A stretch of 5,610 nucleotides of DNA, taken from positions 1-5,610 of the forward strand of contig CAMQUV010000088.1 of NCBI GenBank assembly GCA_947037995.1. Direction: 5' to 3'. Positions 1 through 5,610 of this stretch are shown in pieces. The position numbers and the translations under genes are program-made. This stretch comes from an uncultured Rikenellaceae bacterium. GTDB taxonomy: Bacteria; Bacteroidota; Bacteroidia; Bacteroidales; Rikenellaceae. Positions within the stretch are counted from its first letter, which is position 1. Every line of letters starts with the position of its first letter. The notes beneath the pieces are model-generated. The model worked only from the letters and a program-made list of their open reading frames with translations. It was not told where the DNA came from and searched no databases.

Positions 1-1024
1 TTTTATTGTATCGTGAAGAGTATTTTTGCATAAACATCTCACAAAGCGGGATTATATCTTCTCGTCGTTCTCTTAGCGGAGGCAGGGTTATCGCTATAGT
101 ATTCAGTCGATACATAAGGTCCATCCTAAACTCGCCATTACTGGTCATTTGGTCTATATTCTTGTTTGTGGCCGAGATAAGTCGAATGTTAATATCTCGT
201 TCGTCGTTGCTCCCCAGGCGTATAACTTTTCGTCGTTGGAGCACTGTGAGCAGTTTTGCTTGCAGGTGGAGTGGTATATTTCCTATCTCATCGAGAAATA
301 GGGTCGATTCGTTAGCTGCCTCAAACTTCCCCGCTCGGTCGCATCTGGCATCGGTAAAGGCACCTTTGTTGTGCCCGAATAGTTCACTTTCGAACAGAGT
401 TTCGCTGATGGCGCCCATATCAACAGTTAGCATTTGATGTTTATTTCGGTTGGACAGGCGGTGTATTTCGCTTGCTAGCACCTCTTTACCCGTTCCATTT
501 TCGCCGTAGATAAGGATGTTTGCGTCTGTCACCGCCACTTTTTGGATAAGTGCGGAGAGTTCGACCATTTTTTGACTCTTGCCCCAAAACATATTAGTTG
601 CACCTTTTTCCTCTTGCTCTTTCGATGGGCTCTTTTTGGATTGTTTGTAAGCGTGTTGTAGGGTCGAAATCAGCTTGTTGTTGTCCCACGGTTTCACGAT
701 AAAATCGCACGCCCCGAGTTTCATTCCCTCGATAGCTAGCTCGATGTCGGCATAGGCCGTGATTAGTACCACTTGGCATTTGCTGCCAAACGAATTTTTA
801 ATCTCTTTGAGCCAGTACAGCCCCTCGTTTCCGTTGTTGATGCCACTGCCGAAATTCATATCAAGTAGCACGACGTCGACATTGCGCTCGCGAACTGTAC
901 TAAGTAGTTGAACAGGAGTACTTTGGGTGATTATCTCTTCGAAAATCCCCGATAATAATATTTTTAATGCTGATAAAATACTCTTGTTGTCATCGACAAT
1001 CAATAGTGTCCCTTTTTTACTCAT
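1..1024 (-). CDS. NtrC-family sigma-54-dependent response regulator (partial, C-terminus beyond left edge)
   Basis: This is a cytoplasmic two-component transcription activator that would remodel sigma-54 RNA polymerase by ATP hydrolysis. Translation from the ATG at 1024-1022 runs open for 341 codons to the edge. Residues 1-125 are a receiver domain: acidic pair D11-D12, predicted phospho-acceptor D55, conserved T89 and K111 (in KPW). A charged Lys/Glu-rich linker follows (about 128-142). The AAA+ domain starts near 146, with Walker A GENGTGKE (174-181), ELFGH (214-218), the sigma-54 contact loop as GAFTDA (221-226, usual form GAFTGA), Walker B TLFLDEIG (241-248), and the arginine-rich FRMDLMYRLN segment (299-308). 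The end of the AAA+ domain and the expected Fis-type HTH are missing only because the window stops. The start is supported by a promoter about 40 bp upstream. No histidine kinase is visible; one could lie further left. The family call is secure; signal and targets are unknown. Confidence 0.96.
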   Translation of the reverse strand, partial: MSKKGTLLIVDDNKSILSALKILLSGIFEEIITQSTPVQLLSTVRERNVDVVLLDMNFGSGINNGNEGLYWLKEIKNSFGSKCQVVLITAYADIELAIEGMKLGACDFIVKPWDNNKLISTLQHAYKQSKKSPSKEQEEKGATNMFWGKSQKMVELSALIQKVAVTDANILIYGENGTGKEVLASEIHRLSNRNKHQMLTVDMGAISETLFESELFGHNKGAFTDARCDRAGKFEAANESTLFLDEIGNIPLHLQAKLLTVLQRRKVIRLGSNDERDINIRLISATNKNIDQMTSNGEFRMDLMYRLNTIAITLPPLRERREDIIPLCEMFMQKYSSRYNK

Positions 1025-1062
1025 ATATGTTCGTAGGTCGGTTTATATAGTGTTATTTTTTT

Positions 1063-1094
1063 CAAATTTAGTAAATAACTGGACAGTTTCCAAA
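1063..1094 (-). promoter_or_regulatory. Bacteroidota-type promoter for the response regulator
   Basis: Read on the minus strand, TTTG (1094-1091) is followed after exactly 20 bases by TAAATTTG (1070-1063). This matches the Bacteroidota primary-sigma pattern of a -33 TTTG and a -7 TAnnTTTG with about 19-21 bases between them. It would start transcription near 1055-1058 and leave a leader of roughly 30 bases before the ATG at 1024. The match is seen directly; promoter activity is inferred. Confidence 0.7.
1077..1088. promoter_or_regulatory. Short palindrome inside the promoter spacer (possible operator)
   Basis: AACTG-GA-CAGTT is a perfect 5-bp inverted repeat with a 2-base centre. It sits between the -33 and -7 elements of the minus-strand promoter, where a bound dimer would block or modulate polymerase. 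A 12-bp palindrome can easily arise by chance, and no regulator is known for it, so the role is only a suggestion. Confidence 0.25.
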
Positions 1095-1133
1095 ATGTTA
1101 TTGAACTACTGTAATCAAATGTCATTTTTTTAC

Positions 1134-1141
1134 TATATTTG
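1134..1141 (+). promoter_or_regulatory. -7 promoter element for the beta-propeller lipoprotein gene
   Basis: TATATTTG fits the Bacteroidota -7 consensus TAnnTTTG. It lies 41 bases upstream of the ATG at 1183, which would give a leader of about 35 bases. No good TTTG element is found 19-21 bases further upstream (that stretch reads around ACTGTAATC), so the promoter may be weak or need an activator. The A-rich stretch just before the ATG (1168-1182) is the usual context for translation start in this phylum. Confidence 0.5.
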
Positions 1142-1182
1142 TATAAACCAACCCTAATAATCACCATAATAAAAATCTTAAT

Positions 1183-2295
1183 ATGAGAACACTATTACTA
1201 TTTTCATTTACTCTCCTAGCGGCTTTCTCTTGTAGTGGCGGCACCGTAAATGCTCCAGCTGGCAGCACTGTAATCGATGTAGCTAGTTCGCTAGACAACA
1301 AAATCACTGACCTAAGCCAGTTTGTCGATACATCTTATTTTGTGCCTCTTCGCACCCCTGCCGAAAATCTTCAAGGGCAAATCATCAGGGCAGCCCTCTA
1401 CAACAATAAAATATTTACATTTGACGAGTACAAAACAAGAACCGTAAATGCCTACAACACAGACGGTAAGTTCCTATTTTCGCTCTACAAAATAGGCCGC
1501 GGACCCAAGGAAATGCTTACGGCTCACAGTTTTACGGTGTCCAACAATAAAGTCTTTGTTACTGGTGCGCTCGAGAACAAAACACTCGTTTTCTCAGCGG
1601 AAGATGGGTCGTATATTCGCACTATCAATTACCCTTTCTCGGCAATCGTTTGCAGCGAAATTACCGATAATAGATATTTATTCGAACTGAATGATTACAA
1701 CACCAAACTCGGCGGTGAGTACCTGACCAACTCGGTTCTTATTACTGATTCGCTCTTTAATGTTGTTGCTTTTGGCGCAAAACACCCTGATGCTAGCAAT
1801 CTAAATGAAATTTCGCGCTCTACAAATGAGAGCGGCGATACTTTTTTCTCGCTATATACCGATAATGTTTATAAATACAACCCCCTAAATGACTCACTAG
1901 ATGTGCTTTACACGTTCGACTACGGTGATGACAATATCCCCAACGATATGCGCGATGACCTTCTGAAATTTATGGAGTATTATACGGATGATAACTTGCA
2001 CATAAGTTCCAGCCCGATTATTATGGGTAACTCGTTTATTGCTCAGGCGGCGATGGGAGACAAGAAACCCCTTATTATATATAATGATGGGAAATGTTAT
2101 TCGTATGATATCACTAAAGATACATACAAGTTTACCGACCCTTTGGATATAGTAGGTAAAGGTATTGGGAAGGGCTTAGAAAACACCGTCATATCGTCTG
2201 TGTATATTGGCGATAGAGCCGAGGAGTTGAAAGATTATGGAGTAAATTATACTGACGACATAACCGATATTCTCTTGATAACTAAATTTAAGTAA
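1183..2295 (+). CDS. 6-bladed beta-propeller lipoprotein
   Basis: This is a 370-residue envelope protein of the 6-bladed beta-propeller family common in Bacteroidota (BF3164-like / DUF5128-type). A hydrophobic signal (residues 3-15) leads to a lipobox-like AAFSC with the lipidated cysteine at 17. The residues after it (SGGTV) lack the acidic surface-export signature, so a periplasm-facing anchor is more likely than surface display. After a Ser/Thr/Ala-rich linker, the mature part opens with the family-typical YFVPLRT (52-58), then FTFDEY (78-83), a blade ending in a GKFLFS-type strand (95-100), and the hallmark GRGPKEM (105-111; family form G-x-GPGE-x). Further blades follow to a C-terminal closing strand ILLITKFK. 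Length is normal for the family. The biochemical role is not established; such proteins often occur in many paralogues. No NVEALA-type small peptide partner is seen nearby. It diverges from the response regulator and converges on the GH92 gene. Confidence 0.88.
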   Translation: MRTLLLFSFTLLAAFSCSGGTVNAPAGSTVIDVASSLDNKITDLSQFVDTSYFVPLRTPAENLQGQIIRAALYNNKIFTFDEYKTRTVNAYNTDGKFLFSLYKIGRGPKEMLTAHSFTVSNNKVFVTGALENKTLVFSAEDGSYIRTINYPFSAIVCSEITDNRYLFELNDYNTKLGGEYLTNSVLITDSLFNVVAFGAKHPDASNLNEISRSTNESGDTFFSLYTDNVYKYNPLNDSLDVLYTFDYGDDNIPNDMRDDLLKFMEYYTDDNLHISSSPIIMGNSFIAQAAMGDKKPLIIYNDGKCYSYDITKDTYKFTDPLDIVGKGIGKGLENTVISSVYIGDRAEELKDYGVNYTDDITDILLITKFK

Positions 2296-2320
2296 TACAA
2301 CAGTATAATACAATCCAAAA

Positions 2321-2369
2321 AATACAATCCCCCCACTCACCTTTAGGTAAATGGGGGGATTGTTGTATT
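2321..2369. terminator. Bidirectional intrinsic terminator between converging genes
   Basis: The left arm carries CAATCCCCCCA (2325-2335), perfectly complementary to TGGGGGGATTG (2352-2362), around a 16-base loop that contains a small ACC-TTTA-GGT hairpin. Alternatively the flanking AATACAA (2321-2327) pairs with TTGTATT (2363-2369), leaving a 3-base bulge. On the minus strand the stem is followed by TATTTTTT, a good U-tract for ending the GH92 transcript. On the plus strand the tail TTGTATTT is weaker. It lies 26 bases past the lipoprotein stop and just beyond the GH92 stop, as expected for a shared terminator. Confidence 0.88.
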
Positions 2370-2391
2370 TAAGAGTATTGTTCGGTCGGCT

Positions 2392-4677
2392 CTATTTTTT
2401 AGGAGTAGGTCGGCAATAAATTGTTAGTTTCTTAGCATTAGTCAGCATTTTATGGCTTATAAAGTATGATTTATACGGTTTGCCATCCAGCTCAACTTTA
2501 TCGATATAGATATTCTCCGGAGTGCGATTAATTGCTTCGATTACGAGCTCTTTATGGTTATAGTATTCAGGGTCAAGTTGAATAGTTACTTTATCGAACG
2601 TCGGCGTCGTGATTGTATAGATTGGTTTGGCTGGTGTAATAGGATATATTCCCATCATCGACATATTTTGCCAAGCGCTCATAGTCCCTGCATCATCATT
2701 ACCGGGCAGTCCTGCTGGTATATTTTTGAAATATTTATTCAGGCAATTATTCACCCAATATTGCGTGAGATATTCTTTGCCTTTCACTTCGGTAAATAGG
2801 TATGGGTATCCCATATCAGGTTCGTTGCCCATATCAAAGTATCCTTTTTTGAAGCAGTTTTCGAGCGAGTCAACAAATCGTTGTTTCGAACCAAATAGTT
2901 TAATAAGTCCCGGTGTGTCGAACGTAGTCGAGAAGCTATAGTTCCACGATGTTCCTTCGTGAAATCCTGATACCGATTCAAAGTTTTGACCTTCAAGTGG
3001 GTCGAAACCTTCCATATATTTACCATCTTCGAGTACTGGTCTGAGTAGTCCGTAATTATTGTCAAAATAAATTTTGTATCCCATAGCTCTCTCTCTAAGC
3101 ATTTGTGCATCAGCTGTTTTACCAAGTTTTTCGGCAACAACAGAGAGTGAGTAGTCGGCCACATAAAGTTCGAGTGCCTGCGAAACAGAGTTGTCGTATT
3201 GCGCTTTGAGTGGTATGTAGTGATTTTTGTTATAGAAGTCAAGTTTCCCACGTATCGGGGTTTCGCCCATAGCGTTTTTGAGCATAGCTTGGTAAAGTTC
3301 TTCGGTATCAATTCCCTTGGTAAGTCCCAGTAGGTAGCAGGCAGTTAGGTATGGGAGTGCCGCATCGCCCTCCATAACAGAGAATTCTTGCGATAGTACT
3401 TCAAACTTTGGAAGGTTGCCACTTTCGCGATACATTTGCATCATCGATTCGGCCATTTGGTTTTGGCGTTTTGGGTAGAATAGCGAGCCTAGGTAGGGGC
3501 TAATTCTATAAACATCCCAACCCGAGAACATTGTAAGGCGTTCTTGTCCGTTAGTCATACTGTTTGCTATGTTGAGCGTGTTGCCGCTTACCATTGCAGG
3601 GTATTCGCCATTAACATCGTTCAGTACGTTCGGGTGAATGTGGTTGTGGTATAGCGCTGTGTAGAACTGTACTTTTTGGTCGTGAGTTCCCCCTTCGAGG
3701 TCAACCACCGAAAGGACTTTGTCCCAAGCATTTTCGGCTTCGGTCTGTATCTGTTTGAAGTCTTTGTTGGCCTGTTCGGTTTCAAGATTCTCGCGAGCAT
3801 TCTCAATGCTAACATACGAAATTCCTATTTGGATTTCGATTTGGTCGTCTTTCTCCGTGTCAAAGCTAAATGCCACCCCGATTTCATCACCGGCCATTTC
3901 ACGTTTGTAGAGGTCGTAGATTTTGTAAGAGTTGCTGTATTTGCTCCAGTTGCTCACTGCGCTTGGTAGCTCGGGCTGTTTTTTCCAATACTTTACTGTT
4001 TTTGCATCTTTCGATGTTCTCACGACAAAGTAAATTGGTATAATACTTTGTGGTTTGCCATAGCAAAAGTCACCCATAAGGCGCATACCCTCTATCTCAT
4101 TGTTTGACACAATTCGTGCCGAGCATCCGCTTTCGGTTGAAAGCCCTTTTCCTATGTTAAATAATATGTGAGAGTTTCCCGATGGGAACGTAAAAGCAGT
4201 TCTAGTTGAACGTTTCGTTGCAGTCATCTGCGTTTTGATTGCTCCGTTTTTGCTATTAACATCAGTTTGAAAATAACCTGCGTGAGCCTTGATGTCGCCC
4301 ATTGTAGTGGCATATTTTCTATAATCAACTTCGAGTTCGCCTGTGGTTGGCATAACAAGTAGCGAGCCGAGGTCGGGGCATCCTACGCCCGAAAGGTTGA
4401 CTTGGGTGAATCCGATAACCCATTTATTTTCAAAGACATAAGGTGTTGAGCACCATCCATCGGTATGGATTTTGTGGTCTGCGTGTGGTATTGTATTGAA
4501 CGGCGATGTGCTAACCATTCCTCCGGGGACTGCTGGGCCAGGGTGAGTGACGCCATAGTTTGAAGTTCCGATTAGGGTGTTAACCATTCGGCTCGGTGGC
4601 GGCGGCGTTGGTGAGGTTGCTACGGCTGACAGTATAGTGGCTGTTAGGGCAAGAATAGAAAATAATTGTTTTTTCAT
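2392..4677 (-). CDS. Secreted GH92 family alpha-mannosidase-like glycoside hydrolase
   Basis: GH92 enzymes are Ca2+-dependent, inverting exo-alpha-mannosidases that trim N-glycan or yeast-type mannans. This 761-residue protein is the usual length. A signal peptide (K2-K3, hydrophobic 5-18, cleavage likely after AVA at 20) and a proline run (25-28) precede the N-terminal beta-sandwich, with VNTLIGT (32-38), HPGPAVPGGM (45-54) and LSGVGCPDLGSLLVMP (95-110). The C-terminal (alpha/alpha)6 barrel carries FSGWDVYR (384-391), HEGTSWNY (573-580) with E574 as probable general acid, GNEP (617-620), and GLPGNDDAGTMSAW (656-669) with D662 as probable catalytic base. All expected catalytic positions appear intact. 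The protein is most likely periplasmic, since no lipobox is seen. It follows the PH-like gene after 46 bp with no recognisable own promoter, so co-transcription is likely. The linkage cleaved (alpha-1,2, 1,3, 1,4 or 1,6) cannot be read from the sequence. No SusC/SusD genes are in view. Confidence 0.95.
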   Translation of the reverse strand: MKKQLFSILALTATILSAVATSPTPPPPSRMVNTLIGTSNYGVTHPGPAVPGGMVSTSPFNTIPHADHKIHTDGWCSTPYVFENKWVIGFTQVNLSGVGCPDLGSLLVMPTTGELEVDYRKYATTMGDIKAHAGYFQTDVNSKNGAIKTQMTATKRSTRTAFTFPSGNSHILFNIGKGLSTESGCSARIVSNNEIEGMRLMGDFCYGKPQSIIPIYFVVRTSKDAKTVKYWKKQPELPSAVSNWSKYSNSYKIYDLYKREMAGDEIGVAFSFDTEKDDQIEIQIGISYVSIENARENLETEQANKDFKQIQTEAENAWDKVLSVVDLEGGTHDQKVQFYTALYHNHIHPNVLNDVNGEYPAMVSGNTLNIANSMTNGQERLTMFSGWDVYRISPYLGSLFYPKRQNQMAESMMQMYRESGNLPKFEVLSQEFSVMEGDAALPYLTACYLLGLTKGIDTEELYQAMLKNAMGETPIRGKLDFYNKNHYIPLKAQYDNSVSQALELYVADYSLSVVAEKLGKTADAQMLRERAMGYKIYFDNNYGLLRPVLEDGKYMEGFDPLEGQNFESVSGFHEGTSWNYSFSTTFDTPGLIKLFGSKQRFVDSLENCFKKGYFDMGNEPDMGYPYLFTEVKGKEYLTQYWVNNCLNKYFKNIPAGLPGNDDAGTMSAWQNMSMMGIYPITPAKPIYTITTPTFDKVTIQLDPEYYNHKELVIEAINRTPENIYIDKVELDGKPYKSYFISHKMLTNAKKLTIYCRPTPKK

Positions 4678-4723
4678 TTTAAGGGTTAGAAGTGTATATT
4701 TTGTAATTAGTTTAGTTCGGGAA

Positions 4724-5230
4724 TTATAGTTTTGCGCTAGTGAGTTCGCACTGCTTGTCGAGTTCGAGGAGGAATTTATCCAGTTCCTGTACCGAGATAA
4801 GGTAGCATTTTTTGTCTACGGTGTTTATTTCCACTAGGTTGCGCCAGCTTCGGGTATATACTTTGACTATTTTCATTTGTTTGAGTGAAAAAAAGTATCC
4901 ATAATATCCAAAAAATCCACAAACCCCTAGCAATTGCACGGGAATGAGGGTTTTAAATTTCACGTGTTTGGCGCTGACAATATTTTCGATAGGAATATAG
5001 GTCAGTTCGAGCACGCAGTGAATTTCGAGAGCCCCAGGTGTTATCACGACCGATTTAGGGATTGATGTAATAACGAGTAGAATAACCCCAATGAGCAGAG
5101 CCGTAATCCAGGCAGGCAGAAAAGAGCTGCTAGACGTAGTGTAAATAATAACACCTATTGCAACCGCCGCAGCAGTTATCAGCAGGGTTAATGCAATGGA
5201 TAGGTAGTCGAATCGTTGTCGGAATTTCAT
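4724..5230 (-). CDS. Small membrane protein with a bacterial PH-like domain (bPH-type)
   Basis: I choose the ATG at 5230-5228 (168 aa), 4 bp after the deoC stop. A longer form from 5272 would add 14 polar residues (starting MPYPNSTH) that overlap the deoC end and look like read-through of its coding sequence. The protein has a short basic N-terminus (MKFRQR), two membrane helices (about 9-31 and 37-57), and a cytoplasmic or periplasmic domain of about 110 residues. That domain begins with KSVVITPGALEI (59-70), continues with YIPIENI (78-84) and a glycine/aromatic turn GVCGFFGYYGYF, and ends with a VEIN...CYLISVQELDKFL strand-helix. This pattern resembles the bacterial pleckstrin-homology fold, closest in my judgement to the bPH_5 type. 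The function of these proteins is mostly unknown; PH-like folds often bind ligands or partner proteins at the membrane. Tight spacing to deoC suggests translational coupling. The PH assignment is from pattern and topology and is moderately sure. Confidence 0.8.
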   Translation of the reverse strand: MKFRQRFDYLSIALTLLITAAAVAIGVIIYTTSSSSFLPAWITALLIGVILLVITSIPKSVVITPGALEIHCVLELTYIPIENIVSAKHVKFKTLIPVQLLGVCGFFGYYGYFFSLKQMKIVKVYTRSWRNLVEINTVDKKCYLISVQELDKFLLELDKQCELTSAKL

Positions 5231-5234
5231 CGTT

Positions 5235-5610
5235 TTATTGTATGGTATATGTGTCGAGTTCGGGTATGGCAATAGGTTCGTATCCGTCTAGTGCTTCGGC
5301 CAGCGAGGAGCTTCCGAATCTCATAAGGTTAGGGCATAGCCACTCTTCGCCAAGGATGTAAAGTACTATGGCATAGAAATTTACAGCATCGTCGAAGTCT
5401 TTGACTCCTCCTGCTATTTTGACTCCTACTTTGCGTCCGCTTTCTTTGTGATAGTCCGCAATTGCTATGCAGATTGTCGAAACGGCTACGTGCGTTGCTC
5501 CGATATGGAATCGTCCAGTGGAGGTTTTGATAAAGTCGGCTCCTGCTCTCATAGCCGCCATCGACGCATTATATATTTTAGTAGCGTCTTGTATCAGTCC
5601 TGTTTCAAGG
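5235..5610 (-). CDS. deoC: Deoxyribose-phosphate aldolase DeoC (partial, N-terminus beyond right edge)
   Basis: DeoC splits 2-deoxyribose-5-phosphate into glyceraldehyde-3-phosphate and acetaldehyde in cytoplasmic deoxynucleoside catabolism. The visible 124 codons cover about the last half of the TIM barrel (the E. coli enzyme is 259 aa). They begin with LETGLIQD, equivalent to the IETGELKD strand of E. coli DeoC, then AGADFIKTSTG, whose lysine (codon 5528-5526) is the Schiff-base residue. VGVKIAGGV follows, with the second active-site lysine (codon 5420-5418), and then the phosphate-binding RFGSSSL near the C-terminus. The match to the E. coli-type enzyme extends through the AIVLYILGEEW segment. 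The frame stays open to the right edge, so the ATG at 5561 is internal and not the start. The tail ends ELDTYTIQ before TAA at 5237-5235, 4 bp ahead of the next gene, which indicates an operon. Confidence 0.97.
   Translation of the reverse strand, partial: LETGLIQDATKIYNASMAAMRAGADFIKTSTGRFHIGATHVAVSTICIAIADYHKESGRKVGVKIAGGVKDFDDAVNFYAIVLYILGEEWLCPNLMRFGSSSLAEALDGYEPIAIPELDTYTIQ

Noticed and set aside
6..437. 143-codon open frame on the plus strand
   Set aside because: It lies entirely antisense to the sigma-54 AAA+ coding sequence, whose motifs are unambiguous. The translation is Ser/Arg-rich and resembles no family.
594..779. 61-codon open frame on the minus strand
   Set aside because: It is an out-of-frame reading within the response regulator, overlapping the end of the receiver domain and the linker.
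1080..1103. Possible sigma-54 promoter (TGGACA ... TTG)
   Set aside because: The GG at 1081-1082 is not followed by GC at the required spacing; positions 1093-1094 are AA.
927..1157. 76-codon open frame on the plus strand running into the intergenic region
   Set aside because: Its first part is antisense to the receiver domain and the rest is a low-complexity translation of AT-rich promoter DNA.
1025..1182. Search for a small ORF, riboswitch or sRNA in the divergent gap
   Set aside because: Apart from promoter-like elements and a 12-bp palindrome, the sequence is AT-rich with no strong hairpin or plausible short gene.
2784..3311. 175-codon open frame on the minus strand
   Set aside because: It is a shifted frame inside the GH92 gene. 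The GH92 frame is continuous and carries all family motifs here, so there is no frameshift.
3676..3969. Plus-strand open frames opposite the GH92 gene (also at 2554-2941 and 3719-3910)
   Set aside because: They are antisense to conserved GH92 coding sequence and show no recognisable domain or start context.
5158..5361. 67-codon plus-strand open frame
   Set aside because: It is antisense to the PH-like gene start and the end of deoC, both better supported.
5235..5561. ATG at 5561 as the start of a 108-aa DeoC
   Set aside because: The frame is open to the edge and the upstream codons (LETGLIQD...) match a conserved DeoC strand, so this methionine is internal and the gene is cut by the window.

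Overview
The window looks like a chromosomal segment of a member of the Bacteroidota, most likely Bacteroidales. Three things point there. The proteins are typical of that group: a 6-bladed beta-propeller lipoprotein, a secreted GH92 glycosidase, and a Bacteroidota-style sigma-54 response regulator. Promoter-like sequences fit the group's TTTG / TAnnTTTG pattern. Start codons are preceded by A/T-rich sequence, not Shine-Dalgarno motifs. The base composition is moderately AT-rich. I cannot name a genus.

Layout from left to right. Positions 1-1024 (minus) hold the first 341 codons of an NtrC-type response regulator: a receiver domain plus most of a sigma-54-interacting AAA+ domain. Its C-terminus lies beyond the left edge. 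Positions 1025-1182 are a divergent promoter region with a very good minus-strand promoter (TTTG-N20-TAAATTTG) and a plus-strand TATATTTG element. Positions 1183-2295 (plus) encode a lipoprotein of the 6-bladed beta-propeller family. Positions 2296-2391 hold a strong GC-rich hairpin that probably serves as a bidirectional terminator for the two converging genes. Positions 2392-4677 (minus) encode a secreted GH92 alpha-mannosidase-like enzyme. Positions 4724-5230 (minus) encode a small two-helix membrane protein with a bacterial PH-like domain. Positions 5235-5610 (minus) hold the C-terminal half of deoxyribose-phosphate aldolase (deoC), cut by the right edge.

The three right-hand genes share a strand and have short gaps (4 bp and 46 bp), so they probably form one transcription unit, deoC - PH-like membrane protein - GH92. 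The functions do not obviously belong together: nucleoside catabolism, an unknown membrane role and glycan trimming. The GH92 gene has no SusC/SusD partner in view. The response regulator has no sigma-54 promoter in view, so its targets are probably elsewhere.

No mobile element, CRISPR array, RNA gene or clearly new system is visible. The points most worth a second look are the PH-like protein coupled to deoC (and its start codon), the active-site context of the GH92 enzyme, the divergent promoter region with a small palindrome, and the GAFTDA variant in the regulator.
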